From the IMG/VR virus record IMGVR_UViG_3300024348_001958, positions 1 to 27,655 of that record: a stretch of DNA of 27,655 bases. One strand, given 5' to 3'. Source of the DNA: a virus. Positions 13,377 to 21,158 of this stretch are shown one piece after another; within the stretch, counting starts at the first letter, position 1; the number at the start of each line of letters is the position of its first letter. The position numbers and the translations under genes are program-made. The notes beneath the pieces are model-generated. The model did no database searches and was not told where the DNA came from. It worked only from the letters and a program-made list of their open reading frames with translations.

Positions 13377-13721
13377 TTATACTTCTGTACCGCTAGTACG
13401 TCTTACAATATCATTATGATTAAATTCTGCCCAATATAATTCAAAAGCAACACCATCTTCAAGTCCTTCAAATTGATGTACTTTGCCCGGTTTAACTTGT
13501 GTAAAATCGCCTGCTTCTAAAATAGTTTCATCAAGCAGTCCTTGATCGTCTTGCCAAACACGAACAATCATCTTACCCGATTCAACAAAAAATCCATTCC
13601 ATTTATATTGGTGCTCATGCTCAGAACATTTATATCCCGCTTTAAATTCAATACGATGAAACTCTAATACACCGTTTGCGTGAATCAATTCTGTCTGACC
13701 CCAAATTTTTCCTGCCTTCAT
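13377..13721 (-). CDS. Cupin-domain protein
   Basis: 114 residues forming a single cupin barrel: YKCSEHEHQYKWNGFFVESG (30-49) supplies His35 and His37 as metal ligands, and GDFTQVKPGKVHQFEGLEDG provides the second motif with its His. Such proteins bind or isomerise sugars or small acids. ATG at 13721 has a strong AAGGAGTAA ribosome site. The C-terminus ends in VRRTSGTEV. I cannot assign a substrate; the gene lies in a run of small metabolic genes between uvsW and the Kdo cassette. Confidence 0.82.
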   Translation of the reverse strand: MKAGKIWGQTELIHANGVLEFHRIEFKAGYKCSEHEHQYKWNGFFVESGKMIVRVWQDDQGLLDETILEAGDFTQVKPGKVHQFEGLEDGVAFELYWAEFNHNDIVRRTSGTEV

Positions 13722-13733
13722 TTTATTACTCCT

Positions 13734-13955
13734 TTATAACTTAAATGCAAGGACTGCAAGTATTGCAATTAAAAGTACATTAGTAAAAGCTATTTCAATT
13801 GCTAAAATTGTGTGATACCATATCCATCTGGTCTTGTATGCATTTTCAATTGTAAGTTCATTAGGATCTACATCATCCTTCATCATGTCAATTACAATTG
13901 TTTCTTGTTTTACTTCTGCTTCTTTTTTTAATTTAAATATGCTTAACCAGTCCAT
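13734..13955 (-). CDS. Single-pass membrane protein of unknown function
   Basis: 73 residues. A cytoplasmic-looking charged N-terminus (KKEAEVKQE, DMMKDDVDPNEL) is followed by one clear transmembrane helix over about residues 46-72 (WYHTILAIEIAFTNVLLIAI). The ribosome site AGGAAGGAAA before the ATG at 13955 is strong. Genes on both sides are separated by 8 to 12 bases. The function is unknown; small inner-membrane proteins of phages often affect superinfection or lysis, but nothing here shows that. Confidence 0.7.
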   Translation of the reverse strand: MDWLSIFKLKKEAEVKQETIVIDMMKDDVDPNELTIENAYKTRWIWYHTILAIEIAFTNVLLIAILAVLAFKL

Positions 13956-13963
13956 TTTCCTTC

Positions 13964-14569
13964 CTATTCAATGTAGTCTTTAAAATATTCCTGTGCTTCG
14001 TCCCAATATATACATCCATGACCGTTAGGTATACCGGGCACAAAACATAACGTCCATCTGCCTTGATCTGTAGGATTAAATGTACTATGCAGTAATCCTA
14101 CATTAACTAGACTAGGCCGATTAGTATTTTTCTCATAAACTAATGTACAGTCTTTCTCTTCTGCAAGTACATTGGTATGTTGTCTTTCAGAGAATTGATC
14201 TGCATCAGCCGAGTCTACTCCTTTGTAGTTTGCCTTTACATCTTCAATATCAGTATAAGCTTCTGTTACATCAGATGTCCACCATCGCATAACGCCTTCA
14301 GGTGGTCCCCATGTAACATTAATTTTTACATGGTCTGTAAATGTTTCATCGTCGCAATGTATTGGCAATGCGCCGTTGTTTGGCGGAGTGTAAAACACTT
14401 CTGTATGTCTTACTTCTAAACCTAAACTACTTAACCATTTGTCTATATTTTTATCACGATATTCGTTAATATCAAAATGTTTCATTTGATTAGGAAATTC
14501 GCCAAACATATCATGCTTGGCTATTTCAAATGGTAAGTTTAAGTATCTATGGAATCTATTTTCTATCAT
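13964..14569 (-). CDS. 2OG-Fe(II) oxygenase-like protein
   Basis: 201 residues. The double-stranded beta-helix signature can be read: an HxD pair in ALPIHCDDETFTDHVKIN (His71, Asp73), a distal His in NVGLLHSTFNP (His161) and an Arg in GRWTLCFVPGI (Arg171) at the normal ten-residue spacing for 2-oxoglutarate binding. VTWGPPEGVMRWW lies between. The ending contains a cysteine and aromatic-rich HGCIYWDEAQEYF. Marine T4-like phages carry many such oxygenases with unknown substrates. ATG at 14569 lies one base after the upstream gene, with no clear ribosome site, so it probably depends on coupling. Confidence 0.7.
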   Translation of the reverse strand: MIENRFHRYLNLPFEIAKHDMFGEFPNQMKHFDINEYRDKNIDKWLSSLGLEVRHTEVFYTPPNNGALPIHCDDETFTDHVKINVTWGPPEGVMRWWTSDVTEAYTDIEDVKANYKGVDSADADQFSERQHTNVLAEEKDCTLVYEKNTNRPSLVNVGLLHSTFNPTDQGRWTLCFVPGIPNGHGCIYWDEAQEYFKDYIE

Positions 14570-14570
14570 T

Positions 14571-15077
14571 TTAAAACAACAGCGAATAATCTATAATTTC
14601 ACATTGTCTGCTAATATCCTTAACAAAAAATGCACACAATGGGTTATCTCCTTGTGTTATTGGTACACTTAATAATTGTCCGTTTTTCATTTTAGGAAAA
14701 TACCATTTTACATCTGTATAAAAATTAGTTATTTTAATATCTCCATATTCTAATTTAAAACTACTTAACGGGTTAAAAAGAAACGCTTCAAATCCTCTAT
14801 CATTAATACTAGTCAATGGCAGTATTTCTAAGTCGGCTCCTACTGACGAATCACCTACAGCAATATGCCAATCTACCGGCATAGTAATTTCTTGTCCTGC
14901 AATTTCTAATACCATAGCTGGCGAGCTAAATGATTCTAGGAAAATTAAAGGCACAAAGAAAAAATCTGGTTCTTTTGGATCTGAGTTATCTAAAACTGCA
15001 AATCTTACATCGTCGTCTATTTGTTCTGGTAAGTCTTCTAAACTAAAGGACTTATCTTCTAAAGTTAATATTCTCAT
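14571..15077 (-). CDS. Conserved-looking protein of unknown function downstream of uvsW
   Basis: 168 residues from ATG at 15077, which shares TAATG with the uvsW stop; the longer frame would begin at TTG 15086. The protein is rich in beta-strand patterns and hydrophobic (FFFVPLIFLESFSSPAMVLE, EITMPVDWHIAVGD, FEAFLFNPLSSFKLEYGDI). A PVDWHIAVGDSSVGADLEIL segment is the most distinctive. No enzyme motif is recognised. Coupling to uvsW suggests co-expression with the recombination genes, but the hydrophobic, strand-rich sequence does not look like a DNA-processing protein. Confidence 0.7.
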   Translation of the reverse strand: MRILTLEDKSFSLEDLPEQIDDDVRFAVLDNSDPKEPDFFFVPLIFLESFSSPAMVLEIAGQEITMPVDWHIAVGDSSVGADLEILPLTSINDRGFEAFLFNPLSSFKLEYGDIKITNFYTDVKWYFPKMKNGQLLSVPITQGDNPLCAFFVKDISRQCEIIDYSLLF

Positions 15078-16543
15078 TAATTCCAATCCACCTTTTCGAT
15101 AGTAAAGGGATACTCTGCTTCTTTGTAAAATTTCTTACGCTGAGTTAGATGTCGCTTCGCATACTTACACGTTGATGTAAGATCCCATATTTGCACGAAG
15201 TCTTTGTCTTTTGCCTTTCTTACGCCTCTACCAATTGATTGAATAACACGAACAAAAGATTTGCCCGGTTCAATAAGAACAAGATTAAAAATACGGGGAA
15301 TGTTAAGACCCACAGCAGCAACTCCGTAAGTTGCAATAATAACTTCATTATCGCCATCACGTATTGTGTCATATGTTTCTTTTCGGTCCTTAACTTTAAC
15401 ACTCCCGCTTACAAATGTACTTCCTGGTATTAGTTCTGCAAGCATTTCTCCTGCACTAATCCTGTCCACAAGTATAAGTGTGTTACCCGAATCTTTAATT
15501 GTTGTTAGTAACTTGCCTATGTATTCTAATCTTGATTGATTAGATGTTAAATATTTTAATTCTTCTTGGTAACTACTGTGCGCCACTGTGTCAATTAATT
15601 GTACTACGTTAACATGACATTGCGATAACACACCTTTATCTTGTAATTCTTTTGCACTAATTTGTCCTATAACTGGTCCAAGACTAGCGTGAATACTTTC
15701 GAATTCAAACTTCTCTCTAGGCACTGTGCCAGTTAGGCCCCAGCGAATTGGGGCATTACGTAGGTTGCGAGTAAGCAGATTTTTAAGAACTTCTGCTTTC
15801 GCCATGTGTACTTCGTCGACAATAATAGTGCTCACGCCTTCTAAGAATTCAGCGAGCGAAAGTACCGCCGCGCCGTCTTTGTGCTTCTTGTCAAGTATAT
15901 TTAAACTTTGCCAAGTGCAAATAGTATGAGTCTTACCTAATTGCTTTCTGTCGCCGAAGTACACACCTACGTCTAATCCACAATTAACATAGTCTTCTTC
16001 AGTCTGCTCAACCAAGGACTTATTAGGCACAATTACAATGCTACGCCCGTAAGGTTCACTGAGATGTGATAACGTAGCTGTTGTAATTGTTTTGCCTGCG
16101 CCTGTAGCAATTTGCTGAAGACTTTGTGGATTAGCAATAAAGTTGTTGATTGCTTCAACTTGGTAATCTCGCAGAATAATTTCTTCACCTTCTGCAGGGT
16201 GTCCTTCCGGCCACGCAACGCCTTGGTCTGCCCAATAGCGTTCTGTAACTGGGTTGAATTCTAATTTAATTGGATGTCGTTTATCTTCAATGTCTACTAT
16301 TTGAACATTATTTTTTTGTAAAACTTGACTAACAATGTCAAGATGATTAACATAACCAGTGCCGCCAATGCCAAAAAAAGCAACCTTTCCATCCCAACGA
16401 CCAAGTTTATATTGTGGCATGTATCTTGCGTAAGGCACTTCAAACTTGAGAGCGTTCGCAAGCTTCCTTCGTACGTCAACCTCTAATCCTTCCAATTTTA
16501 TATTAACTTCATCTTCAATAATGAGTCTGCAACTACCTGCCAT
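15077..16543 (-). CDS. uvsW: RNA-DNA and DNA helicase (T4 UvsW)
   Basis: 488 residues (T4 UvsW 503). It unwinds branched DNA and R-loops, switching origin-dependent to recombination-dependent replication. The N-terminal DNA-binding domain (RYMPQYKLGRWDGKVAFFG, 40-58) is typical of UvsW. SF2 motifs: Q-like RDYQVEAI (125-132), Walker A ATGAGKT (146-152), DEVH (243-246), motif III GLTGTVPR (269-276), and motif VI QSIGRGVRKA near residue 450. ATG at 16543 overlaps the upstream gene by 11 bases, with GAGG before it. The unit is probably driven from the promoter at 17715-17743, with a possible internal promoter nearer by. Confidence 0.95.
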   Translation of the reverse strand: MAGSCRLIIEDEVNIKLEGLEVDVRRKLANALKFEVPYARYMPQYKLGRWDGKVAFFGIGGTGYVNHLDIVSQVLQKNNVQIVDIEDKRHPIKLEFNPVTERYWADQGVAWPEGHPAEGEEIILRDYQVEAINNFIANPQSLQQIATGAGKTITTATLSHLSEPYGRSIVIVPNKSLVEQTEEDYVNCGLDVGVYFGDRKQLGKTHTICTWQSLNILDKKHKDGAAVLSLAEFLEGVSTIIVDEVHMAKAEVLKNLLTRNLRNAPIRWGLTGTVPREKFEFESIHASLGPVIGQISAKELQDKGVLSQCHVNVVQLIDTVAHSSYQEELKYLTSNQSRLEYIGKLLTTIKDSGNTLILVDRISAGEMLAELIPGSTFVSGSVKVKDRKETYDTIRDGDNEVIIATYGVAAVGLNIPRIFNLVLIEPGKSFVRVIQSIGRGVRKAKDKDFVQIWDLTSTCKYAKRHLTQRKKFYKEAEYPFTIEKVDWN

Positions 16544-17708
16544 ACGAATAACCTCTTAGTCTAAATGGACTAATTATCTCTTCATGAAATACAACAAGAT
16601 CTGTAAAATGTTCAATATAAGTGTTTACTTCTTTTGACAACGTACTAGTAAAACTAAATGAAGCTACAGGATTCCATTCATTATGGGAAATTAAAATTTT
16701 AGGAACTTTCATTGTACTAATATACACTATTTTTGTGTCTTTGTCAACCCAATTGTTTAATTTCTTTTCTTTTATATAACTATTAAAATCAGTAGTTCCG
16801 TCTTGCCTAAACAATACAGACTGTAAATTAGTAGGCACTATATCTCTTAATACAGTTTGAATTTGATATAGTTGATCTAAAGCATTAGTATCGTCAAGTG
16901 GAATAATTAATGGAAATTTATCAAGTTCATATAAACTTAGTAAAATATTAACTAACAAATTATCTTTTGGAGAGCTGTGAAACATTGTTTTTGATCTAAA
17001 CGCTATATTATCTGTTAGCGTAATAGGTTGCGGCAAATTCATAAAATAGCTATGCCGTAATCTTCTATCAGCAACTTTTGAAAAGTTGTCAGCAGATATT
17101 TCTCCTATCTCATTTTTTAAATTTGTTATCATTTTCTCCGAACAGTTATGCAAATTATATCCGTCAAAATATGGCAAATAAGAAAATTTGTTTTTCTTAA
17201 TTGTTTGTATTTCTTTATATCTAGATATTAAATTTTCATCTATATCAAAGTCTTTATCAATAAATTGATCAAGAACAAGATCTATATTGCGGTCGTTAAA
17301 AGTAAAATAGTGTGAATGAGATCCTTTATCATGTCTGTAAAACGTAGCATGATTTGATATTGCATTGACACAAATAATTAAAGATTTCTTAAATGGGAAA
17401 CGTACTTTTATTTCGTCATCAATTACTTTTATATACTTGCTTCTATCAATTTGACGCAATGGCTGTCTAAGTTGAGTAATGATAAATTCAAAATCACAAT
17501 CTAAATTTTCAAATTGGTCTTTGTACTTTGTTAGTTTTTCTTGCATTAAAGCAAATTGTTTATCAGTAAGTGCAGTACCTTTGAACACTTGTCTAGCGAT
17601 GCTATGCATGATAGTCTTGTCACTATTATCTATAGTAACAAGGTTAGTGTGATGAAGGCCGGCGGCAGCTTCAAGACAATCTTCTATGTTCAATAAAGTT
17701 CTAATCAT
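16533..17708 (-). CDS. Conserved-looking phage protein of unknown function upstream of uvsW
   Basis: 391 residues. I do not recognise an enzyme motif. The N-terminal 100 residues are helical (IEDCLEAAAGLHHTNLV, LTDKQFALMQEKLTKYKDQF), then IKVRFPFKKSLIICV, a possible metal-binding HSHYF with HDKGSH, and a C-terminal Rossmann-like half with strands VLFRQDGTTDF, TKIVYISTMKVPKIL and DLVVFHEEI. From memory, proteins starting similarly and containing RSKYI and IKVRFPF occur in marine T4-like phages near replication genes. A consensus-like sigma70 promoter ends six bases before the ATG, and there is no Shine-Dalgarno site, so it is probably the leaderless first gene of the uvsW unit. A role in replication or recombination is inferred from context only. 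Confidence 0.75.
   Translation of the reverse strand: MIRTLLNIEDCLEAAAGLHHTNLVTIDNSDKTIMHSIARQVFKGTALTDKQFALMQEKLTKYKDQFENLDCDFEFIITQLRQPLRQIDRSKYIKVIDDEIKVRFPFKKSLIICVNAISNHATFYRHDKGSHSHYFTFNDRNIDLVLDQFIDKDFDIDENLISRYKEIQTIKKNKFSYLPYFDGYNLHNCSEKMITNLKNEIGEISADNFSKVADRRLRHSYFMNLPQPITLTDNIAFRSKTMFHSSPKDNLLVNILLSLYELDKFPLIIPLDDTNALDQLYQIQTVLRDIVPTNLQSVLFRQDGTTDFNSYIKEKKLNNWVDKDTKIVYISTMKVPKILISHNEWNPVASFSFTSTLSKEVNTYIEHFTDLVVFHEEIISPFRLRGYSYGR
16719..16747 (-). promoter_or_regulatory. Possible internal sigma70-type promoter upstream of uvsW
   Basis: The minus strand has TTGACA (16747-16742), 17 bases, then TATATT (16724-16719): 11 of 12 consensus bases. It lies inside the preceding gene, about 175 bases before the uvsW start. 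Because it is within coding sequence of an AT-rich genome, chance is possible. Confidence 0.35.
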
Positions 17709-17714
17709 ACACTA

Positions 17715-17743
17715 AGTATAACTTAGAATAACTCAGATGTCAA
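17715..17743 (-). promoter_or_regulatory. Near-consensus sigma70 promoter for the uvsW unit
   Basis: The minus strand has TTGACA (17743-17738), exactly 17 bases, then TATACT (17720-17715): 11 of 12 consensus bases. Six bases (TAGTGT) separate the -10 box from the ATG at 17708, the same geometry as the primase promoter, so +1 again falls on the A of the ATG. The promoter overlaps the end of the last glycan-island gene, separating that island from the recombination unit. Confidence 0.78.
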
Positions 17744-18565
17744 GTTTTTTAATGGTAACCCTTGTGATATTTCTTCGATAGTATATTCTGTATGTGCATA
17801 GTCATTAAGCCATTGTTGTCTATCTGGCATCAAAGGAGATTCGATATCGTGTAAGAAGTCTATATCGTTGGCCACATCATAAGCAAGACTGTGAGTGCTA
17901 ACAAAAGCAGGAACGCCTTGGATGACACTATGTACCCCAGGATTACTACTGTAACTGATAGTACAATATACATCATCAAACCCCATATCAAAAGAATCAT
18001 AAGTGCCGTTAACATGTTGAGGCTCTTGTCTTGTTACGTGCCTAAGTCCACGTTCGATATGTTCTAGTCTACAACGTGGATGTGGACGAAATATAATAGG
18101 ACGTTCTGTATGTTTGCGTATTTCGTCGTATGTGTTTAAAAACCAATTACTCATTCGTGGCATGTGTTGCCACTGTAGGCTTTTATCGTGTTGACCGCAT
18201 ATTAGTATGTATTGGCCATCAGTGCGCCACGGTTTTAGAAATAGCCCAAGATCATTGCTGCGAGTATTACAAAAATCACCGGAATTAAAATAACCATCAC
18301 GATTGATTCCATTGAGCCCTACTTTCCATGTTACACCTCTATTTATTCCTCCGACTTCAAGGACTATAGTAGGCTTTTTGTTTTCCCAGACAGCTTTGTT
18401 TCTAGCCATGCGGCCGTAGAAAAGAACACTCCAAATAACATTAATGTCGGAATCGTTACTGTTATAAACAACAGTATGGCCAGCGTCCAACAGACCAGTT
18501 GCAAAAGCATCAAACACCGGTCCACTATTAAGTGCGCCATAATCTTTCCATAAACTAAATTTCAT
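17723..18565 (-). CDS. GT-B type glycosyltransferase-like protein (capsule/Kdo-transferase-like)
   Basis: 280 residues, the first of three related proteins in this island. The C-terminal half shows the shared pattern: GQYILICGQHDKSLQW (117-132), RPIIFRPHPRCRLEHI (155-170) with the His-Pro pair at 162-163, and CTISYSSNPGVHSVIQGVP (201-219), which matches the Ser/Asn-rich nucleotide-sugar loop of capsule synthesis enzymes of the KpsC/KpsS sort and other GT-B enzymes. The N-terminal half (YGALNSGPVFDAFATGLLD) fits the acceptor domain. No signal peptide or membrane segment. It overlaps the neighbouring GT-A gene by 11 bases. Donor and acceptor are unknown; CMP-Kdo is a reasonable candidate given kdsA and kdsB. 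Confidence 0.7.
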   Translation of the reverse strand: MKFSLWKDYGALNSGPVFDAFATGLLDAGHTVVYNSNDSDINVIWSVLFYGRMARNKAVWENKKPTIVLEVGGINRGVTWKVGLNGINRDGYFNSGDFCNTRSNDLGLFLKPWRTDGQYILICGQHDKSLQWQHMPRMSNWFLNTYDEIRKHTERPIIFRPHPRCRLEHIERGLRHVTRQEPQHVNGTYDSFDMGFDDVYCTISYSSNPGVHSVIQGVPAFVSTHSLAYDVANDIDFLHDIESPLMPDRQQWLNDYAHTEYTIEEISQGLPLKNLTSELF

Positions 18566-19406
18566 TCCAATATGCTTCTGTTCTATTAACCATAATGTCT
18601 TTCTTAAGACTTTTCCCTGTGTCTTTGCGTCCGCCTTTCATATGATCAATCCATTGTCCTAATGGACCGTTAATTAACGGATGTCCTCCGCCACCAGTTT
18701 TAGCAGTTTGCACATAGATATTTTCACTATAGTCATGCGCTGTTGGAAAGTCTGCTTTCATATTGTTAAGAATGTGGCCAAACACAAAACTGTCATGCCA
18801 TTCGTCTAACAAAAACATTCCGTTTTCTGCATCTTCGTACATACGTTCAAACTCTTTAAGGAACTCGTGACACACAGGATGATTTAAATTTAATCCGTAG
18901 AAGCCACACTCTGGCCATGTCTGTGATCCTTTGCCTCTGCCAACGTATGTGATCCAAGCATTACTTGGTAGCAACTCTATAAACTGCTCATATGTCCAGT
19001 CACTGTGTACATATGTGTCTGCATCCATCCACACACACCAGCTCTTAGAGCGTTGTACAGCGTCATACACAGCATAAGTTTTGTTAGCAAATCTAACTGC
19101 ATCCCATTTAAATTTCTTATGCCAGTCTCTTGGTCTACGTGCTTTAATATTGTCTGGTGGTATACCATTTGCCTTAGGTACATTGCTCCAACGTTCTTTA
19201 AATGCTACAAGTTTAGGTAGTGCTTCTTTTGCATTTAGAATTGTAATTTGTTCTGGATTAGGATTAATAGGTGTACAGTCTTCTGCGTATACTAACAATT
19301 TAATTCTATTGTCAACACGTTCTGCAAAACTATCTAAAAAACGCTGTCCGTATGTTTCTAATCCTGGTTGATGAAACGTAGTTAGTACTGTTACTTGATT
19401 GCCCAT
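18555..19406 (-). CDS. GT-A type glycosyltransferase
   Basis: 283 residues from ATG at 19406, chosen over ATG 19424 because GGAGG lies eleven bases upstream of the former. The fold is GT-A: N-terminal strand NQVTVLTTFHQPG, RIKLLVYAED, then the DxD motif in WCVWMDADTYVHSDW (123-137) that binds the metal and nucleotide sugar. ECGFYGLNLNHPVCHEFLKE and LLDEWHDSFVFGHIL follow, supplying acceptor and catalytic acidic residues. The C-terminal GGGGHPLINGPLG is glycine-rich. It lies between two GT-B genes of the island and probably adds one sugar of the same glycan. Sugar specificity cannot be read from the sequence. Confidence 0.82.
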   Translation of the reverse strand: MGNQVTVLTTFHQPGLETYGQRFLDSFAERVDNRIKLLVYAEDCTPINPNPEQITILNAKEALPKLVAFKERWSNVPKANGIPPDNIKARRPRDWHKKFKWDAVRFANKTYAVYDAVQRSKSWCVWMDADTYVHSDWTYEQFIELLPSNAWITYVGRGKGSQTWPECGFYGLNLNHPVCHEFLKEFERMYEDAENGMFLLDEWHDSFVFGHILNNMKADFPTAHDYSENIYVQTAKTGGGGHPLINGPLGQWIDHMKGGRKDTGKSLKKDIMVNRTEAYWNEI

Positions 19407-20326
19407 TTGCGTAAATGCCTCCATGCTGTTCCATCTTTTAATTCATCTAACGACCAATGCATCTGCGCCATACGTTGTATCCAAAGTTCTCTATCAAGTT
19501 CTTTAGGGTCTTCTATTTCTGCAAGAGTTTTTTGAGATACCATTGCTGCTTGACTACGCTCAGGATCAGTTACAAATAACGGTACACCTTCTATTGCAGC
19601 AACAACTCCCGGACTACTGTTATGGCTTATAACAGCATACGCTTGTTGCATATCTTGTAGTAAGTTTTCTGATGTGCTAGGTGTTACTCCGGGTAGTCTA
19701 TATCGTTGTAAAGCTCTTATATGCTGTAATTTATCTTTATCGCCTGGATGAAAGCGTACCATTATTTGTCTATCAGTATATTTTCTAAGTAACTGAATAT
19801 TTTTTACAAGCCAGGGCATAATATGTTTTCCATCCATGCTCCAGCCACCGTTACGCTGACAACATATTAAAATGTATTTGCCTGCACCTTTTTTATGTTG
19901 TTTTAAAGTAAACCCTATGTCTCTACTAATTTTTTCCCAACGTGTAGGATCCGGATTATTATTACAATATTCACCTGTAGTAGGAAACACGCCATCATAA
20001 CTGTACCTTAAATATTTTTTTGAATTGTTGTTATCGTATGCTAGGAATAAGTTTGCATCAACAATCATGCTACGTTTATGTTCTCTATTTTGTTTTTCAA
20101 ATACAGATTTGCGTAAAGTTAAATGTTTTGCTATTTTACTACCCGGATGAACAAAACCTTGTACAACAGCTACATCACATTCTACAGGATTATAATCACA
20201 GACAATTTCTCCTTTGTCTCCAGCTGCCCATACCCCTTCGATAAAATTTACAATAATTTGAGGCTTCTCTGGGTTTGTATTTCCAGGAGGTATGCCCATT
20301 AAATACGAAGCTACTTTTATAGTCAT
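19391..20326 (-). CDS. GT-B type glycosyltransferase-like protein, paralogue 2
   Basis: 311 residues. It shares with the protein at 17723-18565 the block GKYILICCQRNGGWSMDGK (149-167), a downstream helix ending in RQIMVRFHPGDKDKL (His-Pro at 193-194), and YAVISHNSSPGVVAAIEGVP (230-249). These are the nucleotide-sugar site features of the GT-B/capsule-synthesis type. The N-terminal half contains GIPPGNTNPEKPQII and NANLFLAYD-like segments. Start ATG at 20326 has AGGAAGGTAAACA upstream and shares ATGA with paralogue 3. It is the best preserved of the three in the HP and SSPG motifs. Confidence 0.7.
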   Translation of the reverse strand: MTIKVASYLMGIPPGNTNPEKPQIIVNFIEGVWAAGDKGEIVCDYNPVECDVAVVQGFVHPGSKIAKHLTLRKSVFEKQNREHKRSMIVDANLFLAYDNNNSKKYLRYSYDGVFPTTGEYCNNNPDPTRWEKISRDIGFTLKQHKKGAGKYILICCQRNGGWSMDGKHIMPWLVKNIQLLRKYTDRQIMVRFHPGDKDKLQHIRALQRYRLPGVTPSTSENLLQDMQQAYAVISHNSSPGVVAAIEGVPLFVTDPERSQAAMVSQKTLAEIEDPKELDRELWIQRMAQMHWSLDELKDGTAWRHLRKWAIK

Positions 20327-21153
20327 TGTTTACCTTCCTGTAGTATTTTCCAAGCTGTACCATCTTCCATTTCAAATTGTGTAAATTGTGCATATGATAA
20401 ATGTGTAAGGAAGCTTCTCATTTCTTCTTTGGTTGGTATCTTAGGATTCTCTATATTATCTAAATCAGTTTCGCATATAAGTTGCGCAGCGTTTGGTCCT
20501 AGCGTAATAGCAGGTTTGCCGCACATTAATGCTTCTGTAGCAGCAATACTGTTGTATGTTACTAAACAATGTACATCATCTTGAAGTGCATCTTCTATAC
20601 TCTTTGTACTAATACGTTCGCTACGTATTGGCTTCATACGTATTTCAATTGGTCGATCGGTTTTAGTTTTTAATTGTTCAACTAATTTTTCTGTCCATTC
20701 TTTTGCTGTACCTTGATTAAACATATTCATTACTTTGTCACTAGGCGGGCAAACAAGTATTTTTCTACCAGAAGTAAACGGCGTCCATAATTCTTTCCAT
20801 GTTTTTTGCAACTGTAATTCTAATCTAGCACCATCACGCGGAATAATTGTTTCCATGTTTTGTAATGCATTGTATGTTATACGGTGCCAAGTTTTATGCT
20901 TTCCATTTCCAAAGTAACCAGTATCAATTGCATAGAATGGTCTGCCTTCATTCCAACATCTTTTAATAGCTTTTTGACTTCCGCCGCCAAGCCCTCTAAT
21001 AATTAAAGTACTGTCTGTTTGTTCTTCAGTTTCCCAATTAGATTCTTCGCCACCTACACCAATCATAAAACTACGTAAGTAAGGGTCGTAATCATGCCCT
21101 TTTTTTGCGTAGTTGTTGCCGCCTGAGCTATCAATTGATGCTACTTTAGCCAT
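20323..21153 (-). CDS. GT-B type glycosyltransferase-like protein, paralogue 3, divergent
   Basis: 276 residues. It aligns with the two neighbouring GT-B proteins at GRKILVCPPSDKV, RPIEIRMKPIRSERIS and CLVTYNSIAATEALMCGKP, but the His-Pro pair of the others is replaced by Lys-Pro and the SSPG loop by NSIA. The YNSIAATEAL...GKPAITLG segment is even closer to classic capsule-export/KpsC-like or UDP-sugar GT-B loops. The N-terminus begins MAKVASIDSSGGNNYAKKGH and has a GLGGGSQKAI loop. ATG at 21153 with GAGG upstream, within the last bases of the GT-A gene region. It may have a different donor from its paralogues or have lost activity. Confidence 0.65.
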   Translation of the reverse strand: MAKVASIDSSGGNNYAKKGHDYDPYLRSFMIGVGGEESNWETEEQTDSTLIIRGLGGGSQKAIKRCWNEGRPFYAIDTGYFGNGKHKTWHRITYNALQNMETIIPRDGARLELQLQKTWKELWTPFTSGRKILVCPPSDKVMNMFNQGTAKEWTEKLVEQLKTKTDRPIEIRMKPIRSERISTKSIEDALQDDVHCLVTYNSIAATEALMCGKPAITLGPNAAQLICETDLDNIENPKIPTKEEMRSFLTHLSYAQFTQFEMEDGTAWKILQEGKQ

Positions 21154-21158
21154 ATACG

